Source of the DNA: Leucocoprinus leucothites
Taxonomy: Eukaryota > Basidiomycota > Agaricomycetes > Agaricales > Agaricaceae
Length of the DNA: 64,000 bases
Direction of reading: 5' to 3'
NCBI GenBank assembly: GCA_013368445.1
Contig: JAACJO010000028.1
Location: forward strand, 186,001 to 250,000
This document shows, piece after piece, positions 31,775-43,075 of the stretch. Every line of letters begins with the position of its first letter. Positions within the stretch are counted from its first letter, which is position 1. The notes under the pieces were generated by a model. It was given only the letters and a program-made list of their open reading frames with translations. It did not search any database and was not told the DNA's origin. The translations under genes and the position numbers were made by a program.

Positions 31775-32048
31775 ATGTCTGGTAAGAACAATGCCATCTC
31801 GTCTGTTCGTATCTATTCGCAGAATGTGGGATGCTCTTATGCCCTAGTTGATACCATCCTTGAGTCCAGGAAGCTGGACTTTGATATTATTTTTCTACAG
31901 GAACCTCCTTGGAATCACATTTGCAAAGCACTGTCTACGACTAACCCTGAAGGGGATGATGTCATAGGTGCTCCTATTCACCCGGAATGGCTGTGTATGG
32001 CTCGACCTACCAAGTCCAATGACCCTTGTCCATGTACTTTAACTTACG
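31775..32048 (+). pseudogene. C0 ORF2 N-terminal fragment
   Basis: ATG at 31775 (MSGKNNAISSVRIYSQN). Contains the first endonuclease motifs (SQNVG, FLQEPPW) and is cut by the C4 tail after LTYV, about 91 codons in. The remainder is not in the window. Confidence 0.8.
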
Positions 32049-33013
32049 TTTTTTTTTTTTTTTTAAATCAATGTATTTATATAGCGGTGCTTGATCGCAG
32101 TCCGCTTTCAACTAAACATTACAAACAGATGGTACACTACAGCAAGCTGCGGTACACGAAGCGGTCGAAGACCGCTTAAAGCAAGGACAATACATGATTA
32201 GACCAGTGAAATAGAGAAGAATCGAGAGAAACTATAGAACGAGGTGTTATACACAGAGATCTGACTCAAAAGAGAAAAGAAGAGAAGAGATGAAAGAATA
32301 TAGTTCACCTTCATTTGGTTCGGCGGGCACAGGGGCTTGAGGCGGTGGTGGACGCATGTCATGATTAGTGAAAGCAAAAGCGGCCGGATTCTTTTTCAAG
32401 AATTTGATGAGGAACTCATATTGAGGGAAGGTGCATTGCACCCATTGAGTGCGGATGGGGTAGAGGGGGCAATAGCACAAAATGTGATGTCGTGTTTCCA
32501 GGCGATGGCCACAACGACAGGATATTTGTTCGAGGGGGAAGAACCTCTCGCGATAAGCTCCAATTGGTGCGTGATTGAGGATGGCCCGAGTCATATGAGC
32601 GCAAAGTTGTGGTGACTCATTGGCTAAGGGAAGCCACGTGCCTCCCTTGACGTAGGTAGGAATAAGGAATTTGCAATTTTTCTTTGAAAGAAGGAAACCG
32701 TTGCCGCGGTACTTCTTCTTCCAGAATGTAGATTCCCAGGATTTCTGGCAATCGTTAGTGGCTTTGCGTCGGAGAAAGTCAAGGGTGGCACCCATGTGGG
32801 GAGGAGCATGTATGCGCATGGAGGTGACGTCATTATGGACTTTGAGGTGGGGTTTCCAGCACCATTTGGAAGGAATGTCCCAGAAGTCGATGGATCGAGA
32901 TGATTTAGCTGTGAGCCAGTCGAATAGAAGCCGACAAACTTGAATCGATTGCGACTGGCTCGAATGGATGGATGGGTCGACTGCCAGCTTGGCTGCTGGA
33001 AGGCAATCAGTGA

Positions 33014-35284
33014 CATCCCTCCTTGACCTCTTACCACCACCATCGAAAGTTGGTGTGTTGCGACTAGAGCTCAATACTACTGCGTCTACTGGTAATTACA
33101 TGGGTAAATGCAAATCTAAGTCTAACAGGCCACCACCCCGCTCCACCGAGTCCGTCAATGCCTCCGACGACAAACTCAACATCCCCGAGATGTCCGAGGA
33201 CGAACATCTCGACCCATACGACGACCCCCGCAACGTTCGCAGGTTCTACGGTCCCCCCCAGGCTGACGTCTCGTGGCCTGGCCCCTCCCGTCTGATGGCT
33301 GACGTCCCGTCGCCATCGCCTGCTCCCCCAGTGGCTGACGTCCCGTCGCCACTGAAACCCTACACAGTGGGCACACGAACGTTCGTGCCCATCACTCCTC
33401 CTCCCCCAGCACCTCGGTCTGCGGTCACCTCCGGGTCAACTGAGGAGTCTGTTCAGACTCGGGCTCTTGCTGGGCTTCGTTTCTTCTCCCAATTTGTTGG
33501 GAACGTTCCTCAGGGCCCCCTTCCGGAGGCCACCATTACCGTACTCGCACCGACGCTCGTTGCATTGGTTGCTGAGATCTTCAACTGAGGCCATGGCAAC
33601 GCGGCCCTCGATAGCGAACGGATGTGTGCCCAGGGGTGGAACACATTCGCGGATTTTGTAACGGATTGTGCCTCTAGAGTCGAAGAGGCCTGCCCTAATC
33701 GTACGCGCGTCGCCCATGAGGCGACCCATGGATCTGCTGACAAAGCGGATCCACATAACTTTCACATGGGCTCCCCTGAGGTGCCCACGTTACCGCCCCC
33801 GGATCGTCGGCCCGTCCCCCACTACCGCCCAAGCTGGCGCCTGCAAAGGCCTGCGCTAGTGGCAAAGCGCCCACTCAAGCGCCACCCGCTCCCAAGCGAG
33901 CGCCCATCCCACCCTCGGCGGCTAAGAAGTCGTTCGCCGAGGTTGCACGTACTCCGGCGTCTGCGGCAGCGCTTATCAAGCTTGCCCAGTCCCACCCTTC
34001 TCTTGAGCCCGATCGTGTCGCTGCGATGCATCAGGCCGCCCTTGCTGATGCGCCTTCTGCAAAGAAGCCGCGTATGACCACGTCGGGCCCTACCCGGCGC
34101 CAACTCTTCCTTGACTTCACTGGCGACACCGGTGATATCACCTACCTCCACCACAAGGCCATGCGCCTTCTCAACGATTCCCCCACTCGCGCGAAGAGCT
34201 CTCTTCGTGTTGAGAACATTGCCAAGGCGTATGACACAATCTTGTTGTACACCAGCTCCGTCGCCACCGATGCTGAGGCATCGGTGATTGAGTCCGCCCT
34301 CCCATCCGCCTTCACCGCCCCGTTCGAGTTGAAGACGAGACGCCCCAGGTCCAGATCTTACCTCAAGATCTTGGACGTCCCCTACTACACGGGTGGTACC
34401 CACACCACTCCCCAACACATCACCGACCGTATGTGCGTGTCTCCCTTCAAGGAGACATTTGCAAACGTATCCTCCGTGCGCATCATGCGCAACTCCGCCA
34501 AGGCCGACACCGCCACCGTTTGGGTCGATCTTTGGGATTCTCAGTCAGGCGCTAACGCCAAGCGCCTAGTCGGCAAATACCTCCACTTCGACGGCGTGCA
34601 GTCCATTATCAAGGCCGTGCGCGCTCACCCCGGGACCCCCCAGTGTCAACAATGCTGGCATTGGGGCCACACTACCTCCACCTGTCGCAACCGCGCGCTC
34701 AGGTGTTCACAATGCGGTGGGCCACATCGGTCCGAGAATCATCGCACCACCTCCTCCTGCTGTAAGGGGTCACCGAAGGCTAACCCCCCCATCCAGCCCA
34801 CACCCACCGGGGAACCCTGTCCCCACATCAAGTGCGTCAACTGCGGCAAAGAACATGCTGCAACTGACCGCAAATGCGCGTTCTGGCGCCACCGCTTTGA
34901 TCGGGATTGGCTGCAAAGTCATTCTGGTCCTGCCGGTCGGTCCCGGGCCTAGGGGGAGCTCCCTAGTGCCAATGCATCGTCCCCCGTCCATCGCCGGCCG
35001 CCAGATGGGCCCTCACCAACCACAAGGCCTGCCACCAGATGCAGTGATAACGGTATATGTTTCTTCTATTTTACATGCCTAGCCCCCCTTCTGCTGTCGA
35101 CTCGAGTATTGTTTTGGACAGGACTTATTATGTATTCCTGATTGTTTACGTGTGCGTAGTCAGTAGTGGTACTGGTTCCATGTAGTAGATAGTCGGGCGT
35201 GGACTGCTATCGCGCACCGCGTTATAAATTTGCAACCCCTCCGGGGCCGCATTGAATAAAAAAAATAAATAAAAATAAAAAAAA
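33014..35284 (+). mobile_element. Half-LINE A4, full length, mosaic
   Basis: Flanked by GAAGGCAATCAGTGA (32999-33013 and 35285-35299). Starts CATCCCTCCTTGACC. Central ORF1 module is type I, but the terminal palindrome (35232-35250, GCAACCCC...GGGGCCGC) is the type II form seen in A7 and A8. The tail is impure (A runs broken by T). Confidence 0.9.
33100..34952 (+). pseudogene. A4 ORF1, nonsense and frameshift
   Basis: ATG at 33100 (MGKCKSKSNRPPPRS; Lys-Cys replaces the usual Lys-Arg). TGA at 33586-33588. At about 33808-33822 a 10-bp deletion within a tandem GGCCCGNCCC pair shifts the frame; the downstream frame (open by about 33840) gives the linker, RRM-like region and knuckles (CQQCWHWGHTTSTC) to the stop at 34952. 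The same 10-bp deletion is present in A5. Confidence 0.87.
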
Positions 35285-37506
35285 GAAGGCAATCAGTGAT
35301 GAGAATGATGTGGTCGCATTGGAGGGAAATGGCCTTAGCAATGCCAATGCGAATGGAATAAAGTTCAGCGTCTGTGGACGAAGCCCGACCGCTAGCTTGT
35401 TTTGCATGGGACACTTGTCGTCTGCCACGATATAAATGTGCCGCCAAAACCGCCTGAAGGGAACCTATGAGGGGAACTGAAGCATCAGTAACAACTGAAA
35501 TACAATTATGATTTGAAGCAGATGAGGAAAAAACCGAATCGAGAGACGATACATGTATATACGTTTCGTGTTTATCTGAGCAATTGCAGGGATGGAAGTG
35601 AATAGAATCAGGAAAGATGTCCATGAGATGTGAACCAGGCTTGGATTCAGGAGAAAAAGGGGAGAAAGAATCAGACAGATGAGAAAGGGAACTATCTACA
35701 TCAATAATTGGGCCTTTTACTTTAGCTTTTTTGGCCGGAGTAAGAAAGCGAAGTGATTGGGGATGAGCGGAGGAATTAAGGGAGAATCGGTTAGATACAA
35801 GAGAACGTAACGCATGATTAGAAGGTAAAGTAGATACTTGATACGATGAGTGAATGGCTAATTTACGAAGATGGAGATGAATGGGAATGAGGCCGGCAAT
35901 ACTTTCAACACCACCGGATGGAGAAGTACGAAAAGCGCCTGTAATCCAGATAGCCGTGCGCCTTTGCATGGATGAGAGGGACTTGAGAAGCGCCTTATTA
36001 TGAGCGCCTTCAAAGTACCATAGACGAAAGCCATACGTTGCCACTGGGACAACACATGACCTATATAAGAGCCGTTTCTGGAGGGGAAGGAGGCCACGAG
36101 TAGAATTACCTAGCATACTCATAGCTTTTACAGTGGATAATGCCTTGGTAGAATAATATCGTACGTGTTCCTGGAATGAGAGTCGTCGGTCGAAGTAGAA
36201 GCCCAGATAATGCCAGAAGCGTTTAGGATGAAGAATGGGACCACCAACTTCAGATAAGTCTAATGGGGGATTTGTATCGTTATGACGTCGAGAGAAATGA
36301 AAAACCTCAGATTTGTCGTGTTCGACAACTAGTCCGAGGTCAGTGCAAATAGAGTTAATGATGGAGTAAGCTGCTTTGAGAGAAGAAGTTGTGTCAGTAT
36401 AGTTCTTCGCTTGGGAAATACAAAGCCCATCATCAACAAATGATAAAAGGGAGGAAGGGAGAGATTGTAAACGAGCACGTTGATCAAACATGAACATGAG
36501 AGGCGCCAAATAAAGCGCCGATAGTATGGGTGAAAGAGCTGAACCTTGCCCTACGCCAACATCCGCGTCATGGGCGTCAGTTAGAAAGGTGTTCCACATA
36601 TATTGAGTCAATCGACCTGTGAGGTAGTGAGAAAAGAATTTTACATGCTCAGGGGCAAACCCTTGGCGTCGTAATATGTTAATAAGGATTTCATGGTTAA
36701 GGGAAGGGAAAAATTGGGCTATGTCGAAAGCGCAAACACTCGTGATCATACCTTTGGCCCAACCAGCCCGAATGATGTGTGTGAGGAAGACACCAGCATC
36801 CTCAGTAGACCGCTGAATAACTCCACCCATTTGGTTTGGATGGAGGACATTCATGGATACCGCTTCGAATTGCATGTGTTGTGCAATCATTTTCTCAATA
36901 AGTTTGCCTAAGGTGTTAAGTAGGACAATGGGACAAAATGATTTGGGTGTATCATAGGCCAGTTTATTTGGCTTGGGAATGATGATGGAGACCGAGTCTT
37001 TGAAGTGACTCGGCCAATGAGAGAAACGTACGCATGCGTTAGCGATAAGAATGACGTTGTTCAAGCAATCGTTATGAGCAACGATAGACTTTAGGTGCTT
37101 CCATGAGATATGGTCGGGTCCAGGTGCTGAGGAGTTAGCACAAGAACGTAGGGATTCAGAAAGTTCAAGGGCAGAGAAGTTTGCCCAAGATCGAGAAGGG
37201 AGAGATTTCATTTCATTTAGAATTTGAGGGCTTACCGGCCGTCCCGACACAGAATTGTATGATGAGTGGAGCGCATTCCACAAGTCCGGAAGGTCATTGC
37301 AAGGGTGTCCTTGATATCGAATGCCCTCAATGGCAGGGAGTTTTCGTTGTTTGACCCACTCCATAAGGTCCCAGGGTCGTTTGTTGGTGGATGCAATTTC
37401 GTGAATACGCTCATCGAAGAAGGAGCGCTTGGCGACATGTGTAGTCTTCCTAAACGCTCGCCAGTCCTTTCAGTCTTTGGATTTACAATATGCAAGTAAA
37501 GTCTCG

Positions 37507-38136
37507 TTTGAGATGAAGACGCGCCGCCCCAGGTCGAGGTCTTATCTCAAGATTCTCGACGTCCCCTTCCACATGAATGGCGTCCGTACCACGCCTATCA
37601 ACATCACCGACCGTATGCGATTGTCTCCGTTCAAGGACACTTTTGCTGACGTTTCATCTGTGCGCATCATGCACAACTCCCCCAAGGCCGACACCGCCAC
37701 CGTTTGGTTTGACCTATGGGACTCTCAATCAGGAGCCGGCGCCAAGAAGCTCCTAAACAAGTACCTCGACTTTAACGGTATGCAGGCTGTCATTAAGCCT
37801 GCCCGTGCCCACCCCGGTGTTCCCCAGTGCCAGCGCTGCTGGCGCTTTGGCCACTCTACCCCCACCTGCCATAACTGTGCACTCAGGTGTTCCCAGTGTG
37901 GTGGTCCTCACCGTAGTGAGAATCATCACTCCACATCATTGTGTTGTAAGGGGAGTCCAAAAGCAAACCCCCCTATCCTACCCACACCCACCAGGGAGCC
38001 CTGTCCCCACATCTCATGTATCAACTGCAAGGGCGACCATGCAGCTGATGATCGAAAGTGCCCGTTCTGGCGCCACCGGTTCGACCGTGATTGGCTTAGC
38101 TGTCACAAGGAGGACAATAGGAGGCCCCGGGGGTAG
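37507..38136 (+). pseudogene. B2 ORF1 C-terminal fragment
   Basis: Open from the truncation (FEMKTRRPRSRSYLK) to the stop at 38136: RRM-like region (VWFDLWDSQSG), knuckles CQRCWRFGHSTPTC, CSQCGGPH, CINCKGDHAADDRKC. No nonsense codon, but no N-terminus. Confidence 0.83.
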
Positions 38137-38416
38137 GTCGCGTACCTGCCTCAACGCATCCCCCAACCCCGTCACTTCATTGCTGGGGCCACACATGCAT
38201 GTAAGCTTACTGAGAGGTCTGCGAGTTGGACTTGTAGTTTCATCTTGTTACTACAGTATGCCGCGTTTCTTTGTCGTTGGGTAATGTACTGTACTTGGAC
38301 AAGACTCTCTATATATATTCCTGTCTTTGTAGTGTTTGGCTTAGGTAGCGGTACTTAGGTCCTGTACTATGTTGGCGGGCGCGGACTGTGATCGGGCACT
38401 GCGTAATAAATCATTG

Positions 38417-38451
<35 letters not shown>
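37507..38451 (+). mobile_element. Half-LINE B2, 5'-truncated
   Basis: About 0.95 kb: 3' part of ORF1, 3' UTR and poly(A) of about 30 nt. Flanks CAAGTAAAGTCTCG (37493-37506 and 38452-38465). The truncation point is in the RRM-like region. Confidence 0.9.
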
Positions 38452-38452
<1 letters not shown>

Positions 38453-38558
38453 AAGTAAAGTCTCGGAACAGTGAGGAGTCCACCATTCTTTCGACCGGTT
38501 AGTGATCCATACGGTTTTAGAGTTTGAATTCCAAGAATCTGAGAGAATACTAGATATA

Positions 38559-38768
38559 CAGTGGCTCAAAAAACTGTCCCAATGTTTTCGCATTTTGGAC
38601 ATATTTGCTAATACCAGGGCGGATATATGGCCTAGCATCCTGAAAATATTCACACAGGTACCTTGACATATTGGGCGCATATATTCCCATGATCACATGA
38701 CCTTGTCCATCAATGAATTAATAATGAATTATCGAAAATATCTACTCATTGGGACAGTTTTTTGACCC
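38559..38768 (+). repeat. Tc1 left terminal inverted repeat
   Basis: Outer motif at 38566-38584, inner inverted motif at 38747-38765. The arm itself is therefore bounded by inverted repeats, unlike the direct-repeat arrangement known from Sleeping Beauty-type arms. Confidence 0.9.
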
Positions 38769-38905
38769 CCTGTCAGCCTCCCAGTATCTACCTTGTAACA
38801 TGCCAGGGGAGCATCAGGGCAGGCGTGGGAGTAATAAACAAGATCATGTGACCTTGGTTGACATGTTGAGATGGCTACAACTGTCTTTCTTCCTGCCACT
38901 ACATC

Positions 38906-39925
38906 ATGAAAGCTATCTCCTCTACCCAATACTCCCAAGTCACTTCTCTTCTCAAAGATGGCTATTCCTTGCGCCAGATTGAACATAAAACTGGTCTAGG
39001 AAAGTCTACTGTTGGGAGGATCAAGAAAGAAGTTGATGGGGACAAGGAAAACAACAAGGGAGGACGTCCTTCCAAGCTTTCTCTTCGTGATAAAAAAGCA
39101 ATAATTCACCAAATAACCTCTGGAAAGCTAGACAATGCTGTCCAGGCTACAACTTTCATTAACTCTACTCTGTCTGACCCTGTCACACCCCAAACTGTCA
39201 GAAATACCCTTCAGGATAATGGATTTTGCTCTGTAACCAAGATCAAACGACCTCTACTCAAAAAGCAACATCGTGAGGAACGCCTTGACTTTGCACATGA
39301 ACATAGGAATTGGACAGTGGAGGACTGGAAGAGGGTGTTGTGGACAGATGAAACAAAGATCAACAGGATTGGGTCAGATGGAAAGGTGTATACCTGGAAG
39401 GAGAGGGAGGAACCACTGTCAGATAGGACCACCCTCCCCACTGTCAAACATGGAGGAGGTGGTAACATGATGGTGTGGGGGTGTATGGGGTGGAATGGGG
39501 TAGGAAAGCCGATAGAGGTTCAAGGGAATATGGATGCAGTGCAATACTGCGAGATTTTGGACAATGGGGTGGTGGAAAGCTTTGAAAAGTTGGAGATGGA
39601 GGAGGAGGAGAGGATATTCCAGCAGGATAATGACCCAAAACACACCTCAAAACTGGGACAACAATGGTTTGTGGACAACAACATTCAAGTTCTACCATGG
39701 CCTGCACAATCCCCTGACCTAAATCCCATTGAACACCTCTGGACCTACCTGAAGGACCAGCTGAAGGCATATGAAAGACCACCCAAGGGAGTATTTGAAT
39801 TGTGGGAGAGGCTAGTAGAGGAGTGGAATAAGATTCCAGCAGAAAGGTGCCAAAGGCTGATAGAAAGCATGCCCAGAAGGATTGAGGCAGTTATCAGGGC
39901 AAGAGGAGGTCATACAAAGTATTGA
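38906..39925 (+). CDS. Tc1 transposase, DD34E, 339 aa, open
   Basis: Starts MKAISSTQYSQVTSLLKDG. A helix-turn-helix comes first (SLRQIEHKTGLGKSTVGRIKKE), then a GGRPSK motif like the GRPR linker between the two DNA-binding subdomains, a second helical region, and the catalytic core: D148 (WTDETK), D241 (QQDNDPKHTS) and E276 (LNPIEHLW), with exactly 34 residues between the last two. Length and order match Tc1 family transposases, which cut and paste at TA dinucleotides. It lies 137 bp inside the left arm and ends 16 bp before the right arm. No stop or shift is seen, so it may be functional. Confidence 0.95.
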   Translation: MKAISSTQYSQVTSLLKDGYSLRQIEHKTGLGKSTVGRIKKEVDGDKENNKGGRPSKLSLRDKKAIIHQITSGKLDNAVQATTFINSTLSDPVTPQTVRNTLQDNGFCSVTKIKRPLLKKQHREERLDFAHEHRNWTVEDWKRVLWTDETKINRIGSDGKVYTWKEREEPLSDRTTLPTVKHGGGGNMMVWGCMGWNGVGKPIEVQGNMDAVQYCEILDNGVVESFEKLEMEEEERIFQQDNDPKHTSKLGQQWFVDNNIQVLPWPAQSPDLNPIEHLWTYLKDQLKAYERPPKGVFELWERLVEEWNKIPAERCQRLIESMPRRIEAVIRARGGHTKY

Positions 39926-39941
39926 GTAGGTAGATAACAGA

Positions 39942-40151
39942 GGGTCAAAAAACTGTCCCAATGAGTAGATATTTTCGATAATTCATTATTAATTCATTGA
40001 TGGACAAGGTCATGTGATCATGGGAATATATGCGCCCAATATGTCAAGGTACCTGTGTGAATATTTTCAGGATGCTAGGCCATATATCTGCCCTGGTATT
40101 AGCAAATATGTCCAAAATGCGAAAACATTGGGACAGTTTTTTGAGCCACTG
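39942..40151 (-). repeat. Tc1 right terminal inverted repeat
   Basis: Reverse complement of the left arm. Inner motif 39945-39963, outer motif 40126-40144. Begins 17 bp after the transposase stop codon. Confidence 0.9.
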
Positions 40152-40759
40152 TAGAATGGGAAATATTGTCTAAACACAAAGTGGAATGAATATTTGAACA
40201 GTCCAAAACCGCAAGACGCTCTGAGACCTGGGAAATAAAGGTGGACTCTTCATCACTATCTTTTGGGAGTACACGCTTTTTATAATTAATGTAATCAGGG
40301 CGAATTGGAAGATCCATAAGCAGAGGTGCGTGATCCGAGGGTAGTCTCAAATTTGCATCAATGATATGTGAAGTAGAAGCGTTTGCACAAAAAATGAGAT
40401 AGATAACCGTATTATCATATTTTTCAATGGACGAGAAATGAGTTGGGGAAAAAATAGTTGGTTCAGACCTAGAAAGATTGAAGCAATCCACTAACTCCAT
40501 CAGAGTTGTAGTGGACTGAGGGACATGGGAGGCTAAAGGATCCCATTCTGGAGAATGGCAATTGAAGTCGCCTCCCATGTATATTATTTTTCTTTTTTCT
40601 TTTTTTTAATTTTAATTCAGTGTATTTATATAGCGGTGCTCGATCGCAGTCCGCTTTCATCTAAATATTACAAACAGATGGTACACTACAGCAAGCTGGG
40701 GTACACAAAGCGGTCGAAGACCGCTTAAGACAAGGACTATATACAATTAGACCAGTGAA

Positions 40760-43024
40760 CATCCCTCCTTGACCTCTTACCACTACCATCGAAAGTTGGT
40801 GTGTCACGATTAGAGCTCAATACTACTGCATCTACTTGTAATTACATGGGTAAACGCAAATCTAAGTCTAACAGGCCACCGCCCCGCTCCACTGAGTCCG
40901 TCAACGCGTCAGACGACGAACTCAACTTACCCGAAATGTCCGAGGACGAGCATCTCAACCCATACGACGACCCCCACAACGTTTGTGGGTTCTACGGTCC
41001 TCCCCAGGCTGACGTCTCGTCGCTGGGCCCCTCCCGTCCGATGGCTGACGTCCCATCGCCATCGCCCGTTCCTCCAGTGGCTGATGTCTCGTTGCCTCTG
41101 AAACCGTACACCGTAGGCACGCGCATGTTCATGCCCATCACTCCTCCTCCCCCAGCTCCTAAGTCTGCCATCTCCTCTGGGTCATCTGAGGAGTCTGTTG
41201 AGACTTGGGCTCTTGCTGGGCTCTGCTTCTTCACTCGCTTTGTAGCGAGCGTTCCTCAAGGCCCCCTTCCAGATGCCACTACTGCTGCACTCCTGCCGTC
41301 GCTCGTTGCGCTGGTGGCAGAGATCTTGAACCAAGGCCAGGGCGACCAGGCCATTGATAGTGAGCGAATGCGTGCCCAGGGATGGGACACACTCGCGGAT
41401 TTCGTGCGGGATTGTGCCCACAGAGTCGTGGGGGCCGGCCCTAATCGTACGCGCATCGCCCATGAGGTGACCCATGGATCCGCTGACAAAGCGGGTCCAC
41501 GTGACATTGATATGGGTTCCCCCAAGGCGCCCACTTTACCGCCCTCGGATCGCCGGCCCGCCCTCCCCTACCGCCCAAGCCGGTGCCTGCAAAGGCCCGC
41601 GCTAGTGGCAAAGCGCCCACTCAAGCGCCCCCTGCTCCTAAGCGAGCGCCTATCCCTCCCTCAGCGGCTAAGAAGTCGTTTGCTGAGGTTGCACGCACCC
41701 CATCGTCTGCGGCAGCGCTTATCAAGCTCGCCCAGTCCCACCCCACCCTCGAGCCCGATCGCGTCGCTGCAATGCATCAGGCCGCCCTCGCCGATGCGCC
41801 TTCTGCGAAGAAGCCCCGCATGACCACGTTGGGTCCCACCCGACGCCAACTCTTCCTCGACTTCACTGGCGATGCCGGTGATATCTCCTACCTCCACCAC
41901 AAGGCCATGTGCCTTCTCAATGACTCTCTCACTCGCGCGAAGAGCTCTCTTCGTGTTGAGAACATCGCTAAGGCGTACAACACCATCTCATTGTACACCA
42001 GCTCCGTTGCCACCGATGCCGAGGCATCAGTGATCGAGTCCGCCCTCCCATCCGCCTTCACCGCCCCGTTCGAGTTGAAGACGAGACGACCCAGGTCCAG
42101 ATCCTACCTCAAGATCTTGGACGTCCCCTACTACACGAGTGGCATCCGTACCACTCCCCAACACATCACTGACCGTATGCGTGTGTCTCCCTTCAAGGAG
42201 ACATTCACAAACGTATCCTCCGTGCGCATCATGTGCAACTCCGCCAAGGCCGACACCACCACCATTTGGGTCGACCTCTGGGACTCTCAGTCCGGCGCCA
42301 ATGCCAAGCGCCTGGTCGGCAAATGCCTCCACTTCGACGGCGTGCAGTCTATGATCAAGGCCACGCACGCTCACCCCGGTACCCCCCAGTGTCAACGATG
42401 CTGGCGTTGGGGCCACACTACCACCACCTGTCGCAATCGCGCTCTCAGGTGTTCACAATGCGGTGGACCACATCGGTCCGAGAATCACCGCACCACCTCC
42501 TCCTGCTGTAAGGGGTCGCCGAAGGCTAACCCCCCCATCCAGCCCACACCCGCCGGGGATCCCTGTCCCCACATCAAGTGTGTCAACTGCGGCAAAGAAC
42601 ATGCTGCAACTGACCGCAAATGTGCGTTCTGGCGCCACCGTTTCGATCGGGATTGGCTGCAAAGTCATTCTGGTCCTGCCGGTCGGTCCCGGGCCTAAGG
42701 GGAGCTCCCTAATGCCAACGCATCGTCCCCCGTCCATCGCCGGCCGCCGGATGGGCCCTCACCAACCACAAGGCCTGCCACCAGATGCAGTGATAACGGT
42801 ATATGTTTCTTCTCTTTGTATTTTACATGCCAAGCCCCCTTCTGTTGTCGACTCGAGTCTTGTTTCGGACAGGACTTATTATGTATTCCCAGTTGTTTGC
42901 TCTTGCGTAGTTGGTAGCGGTACTGGTTCCCTGTAGTAGATAGTCGGGTGCAGACTGCTATCACACACTGCGTTATAAATGACCCCTCCGGGGTCACCTG
43001 ATTTTTTTTTAAAAAATAAAATAA
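40760..43024 (+). mobile_element. Half-LINE A5, type I, full length
   Basis: Flanked by AATTAGACCAGTGAA (40745-40759 and 43025-43039). Type I central module and type I terminal palindrome (TGACCCC-TCC-GGGGTCA). The tail is T- and A-rich and impure. Inserted in the 3' UTR of C5. Confidence 0.9.
40846..42698 (+). pseudogene. A5 ORF1, frameshifted
   Basis: ATG at 40846 (MGKRKSKSNRPPPRS). The first frame runs through the acidic stretch, ADVPSP repeats and type I module (ALAGLCFFTRFVASVP). A 10-bp deletion at about 41554-41567 shifts the frame; the second frame, open by 41583, holds the linker, RRM-like region and knuckles (CQRCWRWGHTTTTC) and ends at the TAA 42696-42698. There is no nonsense codon in the correct frames, so the deletion is the only lesion that I see. 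Confidence 0.88.
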
Positions 43025-43075
43025 AATTAGACCAGTGAAATAGAGAAGAATCGAAAGAAACTATAGAACGAGGTG

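Larger units (their letters stand above)
31530..32048 (+). mobile_element. LINE C0, internal fragment between gypsy and C4
   Basis: Family C sequence covering the ORF1 end and ORF2 start. Its left side was separated by the gypsy insertion (5' part outside the window); its right side is cut by antisense C4 after ...TTAACTTACG. It is the oldest layer visible here. Confidence 0.88.
38559..40151 (+). mobile_element. Tc1/mariner transposon, intact, 210-bp inverted repeats
   Basis: 1,593 bp, inserted at TA (38557-38558 and 40152-40153) in the endonuclease part of C4 ORF2; other C copies show the unoccupied site. The two 210-bp arms (38559-38768 and 39942-40151) differ at one base that I can see (a CG/CA difference). 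Each arm has the 19-bp motif TCAAAAAACTGTCCCAATG at its outer end and, inverted, at its inner end. An open transposase gene and near-identical arms suggest recent insertion. Confidence 0.95.
32049..40587 (-). mobile_element. LINE C4, antisense, split by A4, B2, Tc1; 5' end cut by C5
   Basis: Poly(T) 32049-32064, 3' UTR stem at 32159-32177. Segments: 32049-33013, 35300-37506, 38466-38558, 40154-40587. Each inserted element has its own duplication: GAAGGCAATCAGTGA (A4), CAAGTAAAGTCTCG (B2) and TA (Tc1). Subtracting them leaves 3,501 bp of ORF2, exactly 1167 triplets, so all junctions are in register. The 5' portion (ORF1 and the start of ORF2) was separated by C5 and is not in the window. Confidence 0.9.
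32247..40587 (-). pseudogene. C4 ORF2, residues about 152 to end, three insertions and one TGA
   Basis: Frame from IIYMGGDFNCHSPEWD (at 40587) through the endonuclease end, RT (FDIAQFFPSLNH, FVDD at about 36430-36440), RNase H and the CRCGH motif to the stop at 32247. The only nonsense codon seen is TGA at 37470-37472, the same endonuclease-RT linker codon that is TGA in C1 and C6. Large inserts are A4 (33014-35284), B2 (37507-38451) and Tc1 (38559-40151). Confidence 0.85.
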
